From assembly GCF_036250735.1 (NCBI RefSeq), contig NZ_CP109430.1, positions 3,410,001-3,474,000 on the forward strand: a stretch of 64,000 nt of DNA. Direction: 5' to 3'. Numbering within the stretch: position 1 is the stretch's first letter; every line of letters begins with the position of its first letter. The stretch is from Streptosporangium sp. NBC_01495. GTDB taxonomy: Bacteria > Actinomycetota > Actinomycetes > Streptosporangiales > Streptosporangiaceae. Positions 7,364 to 16,071 of the stretch are shown here, one piece after another. The notes under the pieces were generated by a model. The model did no database searches. It saw only the letters and a program-made list of their open reading frames with translations, and was not told where the DNA came from. A program made the position numbers and the translations under genes.

Positions 7364-10300
7364 TCAGCCCTCGCGCAGCCCGTCGAGAAGCGCGGCCACC
7401 CGCTCGCGGTAGGCGGCCACGTTGCGCAGCTTCACGTGCTCGTAGCCGCGGATCGCCTCGGGCAGCTCGGCCAGCTCGCGGACCCGCTCCCCGGTCTCCG
7501 GGCGCAGGTGGTCCAGCGCGCGGTGCACGTCGCGGGTGTACTCGGCGGCGAGCTCCCGCTCGGTCCCGCGCACCCCGCCCAGGCCGAACGGGTCCAGACG
7601 GGTGCCGCGCAGCACACGCATGCCGTACAGCAGGCGGAAGGCCGGGTCGAACCAGGCGCCGAGGCGGAGCTTGCGCCTCATGCCCAGGGCGCGCAGGAAC
7701 GGCGGGTGCAGGTTGTAGGAGACCCTCGCGCCGGGGCCGAACTCGGCGGCGATCCGCGCCCGCTCGGCCGGGTCGAGGTGCAGGCGCGCCACCTCGTACT
7801 CGTCCTTGTACGCCATCAGCCGGTGCAGCTGCCGGGCGTAGGCCTCGGTGACGGCGGAGGTGCCGGGCGAGACCTCCCGCTCCCTGGCGAGGACCGCGCG
7901 GACGGCGTCGGCGTACCGGGCGGCGTAGCGCGCGTTCTGGTACGCGGCGAGGTCGGGCACCCGGACCGTGAGGATCCGGTGCAGCTCGGTACCGGGCTCG
8001 GCGACCGTGCCGACCAGGCGTACCGCCTCCGGGGCGGGGAGCGGCGCGGCCGGGACGGCGGGCCGGGTCGCCGCCGCGACGGCCTCGGGGGCGGCGACCA
8101 CCGCGCGGCCCCAGTGGAAGGCGGCGACGGTCCGCTCGGCGGCCCGGCCGCCGCCCGCGCGGATGGCCCGCTCGATCGACTCCAGGCCGAGCGGGATGAG
8201 CCCGCGCTGCCAGGCGGCCCCGACGATGATCGTGTTGGCCGGCATGTGGTCGCCGAACAGCGCCTGGGCCATCTCCTCGGCGTCGAGGTAGACGTTCAGC
8301 TCGCGCCGGGTCCGCGACTCCAGCGCGCCGATCGGCGAGCCCACGTCGGTCAGGTGGGTGGACGGGTCGAGCACCATCGAACCGGTCGGCACCAGGCTGG
8401 TGGAGACCACCGCCACGGTCCGGTCGCGGTCGGCGGCGGCCAGGTGGGCGGGGTCGGTGGCGCCGATCAGGTCCAGCGCCAGGTAGGCGTCCACGCTGGC
8501 CGCGCCGCCCCGTGCCGAGCGGTCGCCGTCACCGTCGAAGATGAGGATGTCGGAGACGACCGTGCCGCCCTTCTGGGCCAGGCCGGTCTGGTCGAGTCCC
8601 CGCGACCGCCTGCCGTCGAGCATCGCGGCGGTGCCGAGGATCTGCGCGACCGACACCACGCCGGTGCCGCCGATGCCGACCAGCCTGATCGAGGTCTCCC
8701 CGGTGCGCGCCTCGGGGAGGGGCATGTCCGGCGGCGCGGGTACCGGTGCGCGCCTCTTGGAGGCGGCCTTCCCCCTGGCGGGCAGGACGGTCAGGAAGGA
8801 GGGGCAGTCGCCCTCCACGCACGAGTAGTCCTTGTTGCAGGACGACTGGTGGATCTCGGTCTTGCGGCCGAACTCGGTCTCCACCGGCAGCACGGACAGG
8901 CACTCGGACTTCTGCCCGCAGTCGCCGCAGCCCTCGCAGACCCGCTGGTTGATCACCACCCGTCTGGCGGGGTCGGGCAGGTCGCCCTTCTTGCGCAGCC
9001 GCCGCTTCTCGGCCGCGCACTGCTGGTCGTGGATGAGCACGGTCACGCCGGGGATCGCGGCCAGCTCGCGTTGGGCGTCCTCCAGCGCCGTCCTGTCGCG
9101 GACCTCGGCGATGCCCGCGAGCCTGACCCCCCGGTAGCGCTCGGGCTCGTCGGTGGTGACGACGATCCTGCGCACTCCCTCGGTCTCCAGCCAGCGGGTC
9201 AGGTCGGGCACCGACAGGGCCGGGGTGATCGTCTGGCCGCCGGTCATCGCGACCGCGCTGTTGTAGAGCAGCTTGTAGGTGATGTTGACGCCCGCCCCGA
9301 CCGCGGCCCTGACCGCGAGCGAGCCGCTGTGGTGGAAGGTGCCGTCGCCGAGGTTCTGGAAGATGTGCGGGGTGTCGGTGAACGGAGCCTGGCCGATCCA
9401 CTGCGCCCCCTCGCCGCCCATCTGGGTCAGGCCGGTGAGCGTGCCCTTGCCCTCGCGGTTGAGCACCACCATCGTGTGGCAGCCGATCCCGGCGCCGACG
9501 GGCGCGCCGTCGGGGACGGCGGTGGAACGGTTGTGCGGGCAGCCCGAGCAGAAGAAGGGGGTCCGCTTGGGGGTGAGCAGCGTCAGCGGCGCCGGACGCG
9601 AGATGATGGAGAGCCCCTTCGCCACCTGCTCGCCGAGGCCGGTCAGGCCCCGGCGGCGCAGCCGGAAGGCGATGGCCTTGGCGGCGAGGTCGGCGTCGAC
9701 GGCACCGTGCCGGGGGATGAGCCGCTCGCCGTTCTCGTCGAGCTTGCCCAGCACGCGGGGGGCGTCGGCGGTCCCGTACAGGATGTCCTTGACCGAGGTC
9801 TCCAGCAGCGGGGCCTTCTCCTCCACGACGAGGATCTCCGACAGCCCCCGGGCGAAGGTCCGGACGATCTCCGGGTCCAGCGGCCAGAGCATGCCGATCT
9901 TCAGGAGGCGGATCCCGGCCTCCTCCGGTGTGACGCCGAGCTTGCGGAAGCCCTCGCGGACGTCGTAGTAGGCGGTTCCCGAGGCGACGATGCCCAGCCA
10001 GGCGTCGCGGGGGTCGGCGGTGACGCGGTTGAGCCCGTTCTCGCGGGCGTAGGCGCGGGCCAGGTCCAGACGCGGGCCGACGAGCGTGCGCTCCATCTCC
10101 AGCGACCACGGGGTGAGCAGCGTCGCGTCCGGCACGTGCCGGTACGGCCTGCCCTCGTACTCGACGTCGGGCATGACCGGGACGACCCGGCCATGCCCGA
10201 CGTTCACGGTGCCGGTGCCGTCCACGACGTTGGAGACGGCCTTCACCGCGACCCACAGGCCGCTGGCCCGGGACGCCGCGATCGCGTGGCGTCCCAGGTC

Positions 10301-10852
10301 GAGCAGCTCCTGGACGCTGCCGGGGTGGACGATCGGCATGCCCAGCGTGGCGAGTGTGCCCTCGGTCGCCGAGGGGAGGGTGGAGGACTTGCAGGTCGGG
10401 TCGTCGCCGCAGAGCGCGATCAGGCCGCCCTCGGGGTGGGCGCCGACGAAGTTGCCGTGCCGGAACGCGTCGGCCGCGCGGTCGACGCCGGGCGCCTTGC
10501 CGTACCAGACGCCCAGCACGCCGGAGGTGCGCGGGCGGGGGAGCGCGGGCACGAGCTGGCTGCCCCAGACGGCGGTGGCGCCGAGTTCCTCGTTCTGCCC
10601 GGGGCGGTGCACCACGCCGAGCGGCTCGGTGTGGTGGCGCGAGCGGGCCAGCTCCTGGTCGAAGCCGCCCAGCGGGGAGCCGGGGTAACCGGACACCATC
10701 GTGCCGGTGCGAAGGCCCGCGACCCTGTCGGCGCGCATCTGGTCGATGATCACCCGCACCAGGGCCTGGGTGCCGGTCATGAAGACCTGGCCCTCGTCGA
10801 GCAGGTAGCGGTCGTCGGGGGAGATCTCACGGGCGTCTGCGAAGATCGTCAT
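7364..10852 (-). CDS. Indolepyruvate ferredoxin oxidoreductase, fused two-subunit form
   Basis: About 1162 residues from ATG 10852 (MTIFADAREI). It combines the alpha and beta/gamma parts of 2-ketoacid:ferredoxin oxidoreductases in one chain: a pyrimidine-type TPP half with TMVSGYPGSPLGG near residue 50, a TPP-binding half with CSGCPHN near 434, cysteine-rich Fe-S segments (CEGCGDC near 637 and CNKDYSCVEGDC near 670), then a gamma-type domain beginning RLVGIGGTGVV near 720. These enzymes oxidatively decarboxylate aryl- or branched-chain 2-oxoacids to acyl-CoA and reduce ferredoxin. Length and order match the fused bacterial form. An Lrp/AsnC gene diverges from it, as expected for amino-acid catabolism. 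No strong ribosome site lies upstream of the chosen start. Confidence 0.92.
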   Translation of the reverse strand: MTIFADAREISPDDRYLLDEGQVFMTGTQALVRVIIDQMRADRVAGLRTGTMVSGYPGSPLGGFDQELARSRHHTEPLGVVHRPGQNEELGATAVWGSQLVPALPRPRTSGVLGVWYGKAPGVDRAADAFRHGNFVGAHPEGGLIALCGDDPTCKSSTLPSATEGTLATLGMPIVHPGSVQELLDLGRHAIAASRASGLWVAVKAVSNVVDGTGTVNVGHGRVVPVMPDVEYEGRPYRHVPDATLLTPWSLEMERTLVGPRLDLARAYARENGLNRVTADPRDAWLGIVASGTAYYDVREGFRKLGVTPEEAGIRLLKIGMLWPLDPEIVRTFARGLSEILVVEEKAPLLETSVKDILYGTADAPRVLGKLDENGERLIPRHGAVDADLAAKAIAFRLRRRGLTGLGEQVAKGLSIISRPAPLTLLTPKRTPFFCSGCPHNRSTAVPDGAPVGAGIGCHTMVVLNREGKGTLTGLTQMGGEGAQWIGQAPFTDTPHIFQNLGDGTFHHSGSLAVRAAVGAGVNITYKLLYNSAVAMTGGQTITPALSVPDLTRWLETEGVRRIVVTTDEPERYRGVRLAGIAEVRDRTALEDAQRELAAIPGVTVLIHDQQCAAEKRRLRKKGDLPDPARRVVINQRVCEGCGDCGQKSECLSVLPVETEFGRKTEIHQSSCNKDYSCVEGDCPSFLTVLPARGKAASKRRAPVPAPPDMPLPEARTGETSIRLVGIGGTGVVSVAQILGTAAMLDGRRSRGLDQTGLAQKGGTVVSDILIFDGDGDRSARGGAASVDAYLALDLIGATDPAHLAAADRDRTVAVVSTSLVPTGSMVLDPSTHLTDVGSPIGALESRTRRELNVYLDAEEMAQALFGDHMPANTIIVGAAWQRGLIPLGLESIERAIRAGGGRAAERTVAAFHWGRAVVAAPEAVAAATRPAVPAAPLPAPEAVRLVGTVAEPGTELHRILTVRVPDLAAYQNARYAARYADAVRAVLAREREVSPGTSAVTEAYARQLHRLMAYKDEYEVARLHLDPAERARIAAEFGPGARVSYNLHPPFLRALGMRRKLRLGAWFDPAFRLLYGMRVLRGTRLDPFGLGGVRGTERELAAEYTRDVHRALDHLRPETGERVRELAELPEAIRGYEHVKLRNVAAYRERVAALLDGLREG

Positions 10853-10962
10853 GGTTCTGTCCCGTCGTCGGCGCTCCTGCGATGCCGCAAGGTTATGCCA
10901 GGTAGAACAAAATTCGATGTCAATCTTTCCAAGGATGAAGCGCCTCGTTAGCATCCGATGTC
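10853..10962. promoter_or_regulatory. Divergent oxidoreductase/Lrp promoter region
   Basis: The 110-bp gap is AT-richer than its flanks and contains a repeated octamer CGATGTCA (10915-10922 and 10956-10963, the second reaching the Lrp start). Lrp-type regulators usually bind degenerate repeated sites in such gaps; binding here is inference. Confidence 0.45.
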
Positions 10963-11415
10963 ATGGATGTGACAGATCGCGCAATTCTCGGTCTCCTGCA
11001 GGTGGAGGGGCGGTTGAGCAACCTGGAGCTGGCCGAGCGGGTGCGGCTGACCCCCTCGCCGTGCCTGCGCCGGGTCCGCAACCTGGAGGAGGCCGGAGTG
11101 ATCACCGGCTACCGCGCCGTGATCGACCCGGCGGCCGTGGGGCGGGGCTTCCAGGTCGTCGCCTACGTCGAGCTTGAGGGACAGGACGCCGAGACGGTCA
11201 CCGCCTTCGAGGCAGCCGTCATGGAGATCGACGACGTGGTGGAGTGCCTGCGCATGTTCGGCCGCCCCGACTACGTGCTGCGGGTGGCGGTGCCCGACAT
11301 GGACGCCTACAGCCAGCTCTGCCTGGAGAAGCTCGGTCGCCTGCCCGGTCTCGACAAGCTCACCTCCCAGATCGCGATGAAAGCCCTCAAACCCGGCGGC
11401 ATCCTGCCCCTGTGA
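10963..11415 (+). CDS. Lrp/AsnC-family transcriptional regulator
   Basis: 150 residues, the normal family length. N-terminal winged HTH (SNLELAERVRLTPSPCLRRV) and C-terminal RAM/ACT-like ligand domain (VVAYVELEGQDAETVTAFE through GRPDYVLRVAVPD). Lrp/AsnC proteins assemble into octamers and respond to amino acids. Divergence from the indolepyruvate oxidoreductase makes it the likely local regulator of aryl/branched 2-oxoacid oxidation. The ATG at 10963 is set by the start of the HTH domain; no good Shine-Dalgarno is visible. Confidence 0.92.
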   Translation: MDVTDRAILGLLQVEGRLSNLELAERVRLTPSPCLRRVRNLEEAGVITGYRAVIDPAAVGRGFQVVAYVELEGQDAETVTAFEAAVMEIDDVVECLRMFGRPDYVLRVAVPDMDAYSQLCLEKLGRLPGLDKLTSQIAMKALKPGGILPL

Positions 11416-11452
11416 ACCGGCGCCTCCGCTCCCGATGGTAGGCGCGGGCGCC

Positions 11453-11650
11453 TCAGGGGCGGCTGCCCTCCAGGCCGGCGACGATGAGGTCGACGGCGAC
11501 GACGATGAGGTCGACGGCGACCTCGAAGGTGCTGTCGGCGTCCAGCGCTTCGCCGGGCTCGGTGAGGGCCCCGCGGGTCTCGGCGGAGAGGAACCCGGAA
11601 ACGAAGGTGTACAGCGCCACGCGGGTGCCGTTGGAATCCCCCGCCTTCAA
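11453..11650 (-). pseudogene. C-terminal remnant of a TetR-family regulator
   Basis: The minus strand encodes about 60 residues resembling only the end of a TetR ligand domain: ALYTFVSGFLSAETRGAL followed by an E-rich patch and FEVAVDLIV...AGLEG, close to the usual FEFGLDLILDGLE ending. The N-terminal HTH and most of the core are missing; upstream lies the end of the PucR gene. A perfect 21-bp tandem duplication (11480-11521) doubles VAVDLIV in the last helix. I read it as a decayed fragment rather than a small gene; no ribosome site precedes its in-frame start. Confidence 0.65.
11480..11521. repeat. Perfect 21-bp tandem duplication
   Basis: Bases 11480-11500 and 11501-11521 are identical (GACGATGAGGTCGACGGCGAC is 21 bases; its core GATGAGGTCGACGGC appears twice). 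The length is a multiple of three, so the TetR-remnant frame is preserved while seven residues are duplicated. Confidence 0.95.
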
Positions 11651-11663
11651 GCGGAGGAGGATG

Positions 11664-13169
11664 TCAAGTTCCCGCGATCCGGTGGGCCGCCGTCGCGAGC
11701 AGCAGCGCGGCGTGCACGTCCGGATCCGTCACCGTGTAGCCCAGCAGCGCCTCGATGCGCTGCAACCGCTGGTAGAACGACTGGCGGCCGAGGTGCAGCA
11801 CGGCCGCCGCGCGGGTGGCACTGCACCCGTGCAGGAGGAAGACCTCCAGCGTGCCGACCAGGTTCGTCCGGTGCGCCACGTCCCAGTCCACCAGCGACGA
11901 GATCGTCCGCCGGACCAGGTCCGCCGCGTGGCCGCCGTCCCCGTGCCGGGTCAGCTCCAGGTCCAGGGCGAGGGCGCGGGTGCTGACCAGGCGCGCCGCC
12001 GGGCGCAGGCCGAGCGCGGCCCGCGCGTCGCGCAGCGAGCCGCCCAGCTCGCCGAGGTCGGCGGCCGGATACCCGACCGCGACCCGCAACTCCGGCGCGC
12101 TCACCCGCCGCAGGGCCTCGTCCAGCGCCTGCGACGCCGCGCCGACCGCGTCGGTCACCGCGCGCGGCACGGAGAGGGCGCCGAGCACCAGCCGGGACAG
12201 CCGCCCCCGCAGCGCGGGGGTGTGCAGGATGTGGGCCGCGCGGTCGATCACCGCCAGCGCCGCCGCCGTCTCCAGCGCGTCGGCCGCGACGCCGACGAGC
12301 ACGTGGTCGGGTGCCGGATGGAAGCCCGCCATCATCGCCCGTACGGAGGATCCGGCCTCGGCGCCGCCCTCGATGAGGTCCCGCAGCAGCGCCGAGACCT
12401 GACGGTCCCGCTCGCTCGGCGGGCTGCCGGTGCGGAGCATGGCCAGCGCCAGCGCCACCGCCGTCCGTTCCAGCGCGATGGACAGGTCCTCGGCGGGCAG
12501 TGCCGAGCCGGGGCCCGCGACGAGCCGCCCCCATGGCTGCCCGTGCAGGGTGACCGGGGCCTCGCAGGCGGTGTGCTCGACGGCCTGCCACGCCTCCCGG
12601 TCGCCGTCCACGCCGTGCGCGGACACGAGCGCGCCGCCCGCCGAGACCAGCACCAGCGGGGCGCCGATCACCTGCGCCCCGGTCGCGAGCACGCCCGCGA
12701 TGCCCGCTCCGGCGATGAGCGCCTCGTTGAGGGCGCGGGTGGCCGAGTCGCCGAGCCGTAGCCGCCTGCTCGCGTAGTCGACGATCAGGGTGTTGGCGTC
12801 CTCGGTGATCCGGATGAACGGCACCACCGAGCGCAGGACGATGAACGGCAGCTCCTGCCTGCGCGCCTCCTCCACCAGCTCGCGGGGCGTCTCGGGGAAG
12901 GTGCGGCCCAGCTCCAGGGCGATCCCGGCGACCCCGCGCGCGGCGATTTCCCGTAGGTAGTGCCGTCGCGCGCCCGCGTCGGTGCCCGCCAGCCCGAGCC
13001 CGGTCGTCAGCAGCAGCTCGCCGCCGGTCAGCAGCGGCCCGATCTCGTAGATCTCGCTGGAGTGGACCCAGCGCACCACGCGGTCGAGCGAGCCCTCCCC
13101 GGCGAGCACCTCGGGGCGGGCCTCGCGGAGCACCTCGAAGGAGAGCAGTTCGCGCAACGTCAGCGGCAT
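11664..13169 (-). CDS. PucR-family transcriptional regulator
   Basis: About 501 residues from ATG 13169 (MPLTLRELL), with AGGGA upstream; the reading frame runs further left without a better start. The N-terminal purine-catabolism (PucR) domain spans about 5-125 (LLTGGELLLTTG, GVAGIALELG). A middle GGDEF-like region precedes the C-terminal PucR helix-turn-helix (GTLEVFLLHGCSATRAAAVLHLGRQSFYQRL, in two pieces about 440-480). PucR proteins govern purine, pyrimidine or amine catabolism. It diverges from a deaminase-oxygenase-permease operon with two inverted repeats in the gap, so it is the likely local regulator. Confidence 0.9.
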   Translation of the reverse strand: MPLTLRELLSFEVLREARPEVLAGEGSLDRVVRWVHSSEIYEIGPLLTGGELLLTTGLGLAGTDAGARRHYLREIAARGVAGIALELGRTFPETPRELVEEARRQELPFIVLRSVVPFIRITEDANTLIVDYASRRLRLGDSATRALNEALIAGAGIAGVLATGAQVIGAPLVLVSAGGALVSAHGVDGDREAWQAVEHTACEAPVTLHGQPWGRLVAGPGSALPAEDLSIALERTAVALALAMLRTGSPPSERDRQVSALLRDLIEGGAEAGSSVRAMMAGFHPAPDHVLVGVAADALETAAALAVIDRAAHILHTPALRGRLSRLVLGALSVPRAVTDAVGAASQALDEALRRVSAPELRVAVGYPAADLGELGGSLRDARAALGLRPAARLVSTRALALDLELTRHGDGGHAADLVRRTISSLVDWDVAHRTNLVGTLEVFLLHGCSATRAAAVLHLGRQSFYQRLQRIEALLGYTVTDPDVHAALLLATAAHRIAGT

Positions 13170-13183
13170 TCGTGATCCCTTGA

Positions 13184-13230
13184 CGGATTGTCCGTTCCAG
13201 GCAGCCATAGTACGGACGGTCTGTCCGTTC
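13184..13230. promoter_or_regulatory. Two phased inverted repeats between PucR and the deaminase operon
   Basis: CGGA-TTG-TCCG (13184-13194) and CGGAC-GGTCT-GTCCG (13213-13227) are inverted repeats. The shared word TGTCCGTTC occurs at 13189-13197 and 13222-13230, 33 bp apart, about three helical turns, so both would face the same side of DNA. They look like a pair of operators for the divergent PucR protein. Confidence 0.6.
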
Positions 13231-13262
13231 TCGAACCTTGTCCCGAGGGGGATAGTGAGCTC

Positions 13263-13724
13263 ATGACCAGCGACGTTGTCAGTCCGGCCGCGATGCTCGG
13301 CGTGGCGTTCGAGGAGGCCGTGAAGGGATACGCCGAAGGGGGCATCCCCATCGGCGCCGCGCTGTTCGCGGCCGACGGCAGGCTGCTCGGCCGGGGCCGC
13401 AACCGTCGCGTCCAGGATGGCGACCCGTCCGTCCACGGCGAGACCGCCGCCTTCAGGAACGCGGGCCGCCAGCGGACCTACCGGGGAACCACGATGGTGA
13501 CGACCCTGTCGCCCTGCTGGTACTGCAGCGGCCTGATCCGCCAGTTCGGCATCACCGGGCTGATCGTCGGCGAGAGCAGGACCTTCACCGGCCAGCACGA
13601 ATGGCTCGCCGAGCACGGCGTGGACGTCCTCGTCCTCGACTCTCCGGAGTGCGCCGAGCTGATGACCGCCTTCATCGCGGCCAACCCCGCCCTGTGGAAC
13701 GAGGACATCGGAGAGGACCAATGA
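13263..13724 (+). CDS. Nucleoside/cytosine deaminase-like zinc hydrolase
   Basis: About 153 residues from ATG 13263, with GAGGGGGA some 10 bases upstream. The CDA-fold zinc site is complete: H58-G-E60 (His ligand and catalytic Glu) and P84-C85-x-x-C88. Length and motif spacing fit the cytosine/guanine/tRNA-adenosine deaminase family, closer to yeast-type cytosine deaminase than to cytidine deaminase. It would hydrolytically remove an exocyclic amine from a free base. Being coupled to an NCS1-type permease and under PucR supports a nucleobase substrate. The stop overlaps the next start (ATGA at 13721-13724). Confidence 0.88.
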   Translation: MTSDVVSPAAMLGVAFEEAVKGYAEGGIPIGAALFAADGRLLGRGRNRRVQDGDPSVHGETAAFRNAGRQRTYRGTTMVTTLSPCWYCSGLIRQFGITGLIVGESRTFTGQHEWLAEHGVDVLVLDSPECAELMTAFIAANPALWNEDIGEDQ

Positions 13725-14677
13725 AATCAGTCCCGATCATCGATCTCACCCCCTGGTTCCACGGCGACGCGGGCGACCGCGAGAAGGTGGCCGCCCAGGT
13801 CGACACCGCGTTGCGGGAGATCGGCTTCCTGCTCGTCACCGGGCACGGCGTCCCGGTTGAGCTCCGCGCCGAGGTCCGCGCGGCGGCGAAGCGCTTCTTC
13901 GCCCTGCCGTACGAGGTCAAGAACCGCTACGCGGCCACCGTCGGAGAGCGGGGGTGGCTGCCACCCGGGGTCGAGGCCAACGGGTACGCCGAGGGCACGC
14001 CCACGCCGCCCGACCTCAAGGAGACGTTCGCGGTCGGCGCCGACCGGCCGATCGGCGACCCCGCGATCGACGCGGAGTGGTTCCTGGAGAACGTGTGGCC
14101 CGAGGAGGTCCCCGAGCTGCGGGCGCTCGTCACCGGCTACCTGGACCGGATGCGGGCCCTCGCCGACGAGCTGCTGGTGATCTGCGCCGCCGCTCTCGGC
14201 CTCCCCGACGACTTCTTCACCTCCCGGGCGACGCATCCCACGTACACCATGAACGTCAACCGCTACCCGCCGCTGTCACAGGTGGGGGAGCCGGAGCCGG
14301 GGCAGTTCAGGATCGGCCCGCACACCGACTTCGGCACTGTCACCGTCCTGGAACGCCAGCCGGGCGTCGGCGGGCTGCAGGTGTTCACCCTGGAGGGGGA
14401 GTGGATCGACGCCCCCTTCGTGGCGGACTCCTTCACCGTCAACATCGGCGACCTGCTCGCCCGCTGGACGGGCGACCGATGGCGCTCCACCCGGCACCGC
14501 GTGCTCCCGCCCGACCCCTCGGCCCCCGACGAAGAGCTCGTCTCACTCATCTACTTCTACGAGTGCGACCCCCTCGCCGAGGTCGAGTCCCTCGGCCCGC
14601 CCATCGGCAGGGTCTCGTACGAGCCCGTCCGCGCGTCCGACTACCTCCTTGAGAAGCTGAAGGCGATAACCGTATGA
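13721..14677 (+). CDS. Fe(II)/2-oxoglutarate-type oxygenase of the isopenicillin N synthase family
   Basis: About 318 residues, start overlapping the deaminase stop. N-terminal DIOX_N region (VPIIDLTPWF, REIGFLLVTGHGVP) and C-terminal double-stranded beta-helix with iron ligands H201-T-D203 and H259. The RxS motif that holds the 2-oxoglutarate carboxylate in this family appears as LVS (DEELVSLIYFY), so the canonical Arg seems missing. In a nucleobase operon the closest known analogue is fungal thymine 7-hydroxylase of the same superfamily; an oxidation of a pyrimidine methyl group is a hypothesis only. The stop overlaps the permease start by four bases. Confidence 0.85.
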   Translation: MKSVPIIDLTPWFHGDAGDREKVAAQVDTALREIGFLLVTGHGVPVELRAEVRAAAKRFFALPYEVKNRYAATVGERGWLPPGVEANGYAEGTPTPPDLKETFAVGADRPIGDPAIDAEWFLENVWPEEVPELRALVTGYLDRMRALADELLVICAAALGLPDDFFTSRATHPTYTMNVNRYPPLSQVGEPEPGQFRIGPHTDFGTVTVLERQPGVGGLQVFTLEGEWIDAPFVADSFTVNIGDLLARWTGDRWRSTRHRVLPPDPSAPDEELVSLIYFYECDPLAEVESLGPPIGRVSYEPVRASDYLLEKLKAITV

Positions 14678-16050
14678 GAGTGATGGAGCCCCCCGGCGTC
14701 GCGGTGCGCGAAGGCGAGTACGGCGACAGGATCGCCGCCGTCGAGCCCGGCGGCGTCGAGTTCATCCCCCTGTCCGAGCGGCACGGCAGGCCGCGGCAGC
14801 TGCTGTGGACCTGGATGTCGCCCAACCTCGAGTTCGCCACGATCTTCCTCGGGGTGCTCGCGGTGGCCGCGTTCGGGCTGAGTTTCTGGCAGGCGGCCCT
14901 GGCCGTCGCCCTCGGCACCGGCCTGGGCGCGCTCTCGCACGGCGTGCTCTCGGCGCGGGGTCCCTCCGCGGGGGTGCCGCAGATGGTCCTCGGGCGGCTG
15001 TCCTTCGGCTACTGGGGCAATCTGATCCCCTCCGCGCTGAACACCGTGGCGGCCGGGATCGGCTGGTTCGCGGTCAACAGTGTCAGCGGCGCGCTCGCGC
15101 TCAACACCCTCACCGGCCTGCCGACCTGGCTCAGCCTGGTGATCGTGGTCGCGGTCATGGTGGTGCTCGGGTTCTTCGGGCACAACCTCGTGCAGGCCTT
15201 CGAGCGCTACGCGTTCCCGGTCCTCGCGATGATCTTCGCGGTGACTGCGGTCGTCATCCTGTCGAAGGCGCAACCGGGCTTCGCCGGCAGCGGCGGCGGG
15301 CTCGGCGGCTTCCTGCTCACCGTCGGCGCCACCTTCGGCTACGCGGCCGGCTGGAATCCCTATGCCGCCGACTACACCCGCTACCTCCCGCCGGACGCGA
15401 GCAGGCGGGCCGTGGGGCTGTACGCCGGGCTGGGGGTGTTCGTTCCCTGCGTGATCCTGGAGATCGTGGGCGCCGCGTCGGTGACCATCGGCGGCGACGC
15501 CCTCGGCCAGCCGACCACCGCGTTCACCGGGCACCTGCCGGGCCCGGTGGCCGCCCTGGCGCTGCTCGCGATCACCCTCGGCGCGATCTCGGCGAACGCG
15601 CTGAATGTCTACTCGGGCGCGATGTCCCTGCTCACCATGGGGGTACGGCTCCCGCTGACGCTCCGCAGGGCGCTCACGGCACTGGCCTGCGGGGTGATCG
15701 GGTTCCTGGTCGCGCTGGCCGGGCTGGAGGACGCGGGGCACAAGTACGAGTCGTTCCTGCTGGTGATCTCCTACTGGATCGGGCCGTGGCTGGGCATCGT
15801 CCTCGTCGACGCCTACCTGCGCCGGGGCCGGGAGTTCGGGCCGCTGCTGTACGACAGGCGGCACAGTAACCCGGCCGGTCCGATCGCGATGGTCACCGGC
15901 GTCGTGCTGTCGGTGTGGCTGTTCTCCAATCAGGAGCTGTACGTCGGGCTGGTTCCCGAACGGGTCCCGGCGGTCGGCGACGTCGCGTTCGCGGTCGGCT
16001 TCCTCATCTCGGCGGCCGTCTACCTGGGGCTCGTACCACTTCGCCGATAG
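14674..16050 (+). CDS. NCS1-family nucleobase permease (cytosine/purine/allantoin type)
   Basis: 458 residues with about 12 hydrophobic helices. The start region has the NCS1 signature: RQLLWTWMSPNLEFATIFLGV, then MVLGRLSFGYWGNLIPSALN and GYAAGWNPYAADYTRYLPP. NCS1 proteins import cytosine, purines, hydantoins, allantoin or thiamine with H+ or Na+. It is the last gene of the three-gene PucR-flanked operon, translationally coupled to the oxygenase (ATGA overlap), so its cargo is probably the deaminase/oxygenase substrate. Cytosine or a 5-substituted cytosine is plausible but not shown. Confidence 0.92.
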   Translation: MRVMEPPGVAVREGEYGDRIAAVEPGGVEFIPLSERHGRPRQLLWTWMSPNLEFATIFLGVLAVAAFGLSFWQAALAVALGTGLGALSHGVLSARGPSAGVPQMVLGRLSFGYWGNLIPSALNTVAAGIGWFAVNSVSGALALNTLTGLPTWLSLVIVVAVMVVLGFFGHNLVQAFERYAFPVLAMIFAVTAVVILSKAQPGFAGSGGGLGGFLLTVGATFGYAAGWNPYAADYTRYLPPDASRRAVGLYAGLGVFVPCVILEIVGAASVTIGGDALGQPTTAFTGHLPGPVAALALLAITLGAISANALNVYSGAMSLLTMGVRLPLTLRRALTALACGVIGFLVALAGLEDAGHKYESFLLVISYWIGPWLGIVLVDAYLRRGREFGPLLYDRRHSNPAGPIAMVTGVVLSVWLFSNQELYVGLVPERVPAVGDVAFAVGFLISAAVYLGLVPLRR

Positions 16051-16071
16051 TGGCTGGCCGTAAAGCCGGTT

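Noticed and set aside
7436-10951. A 1171-codon open frame on the plus strand opposite the indolepyruvate oxidoreductase
   Set aside because: It is the antisense shadow of a clear, motif-complete gene; long antisense frames are normal at this GC content and its product is low-complexity Gly/Arg/Ala sequence.
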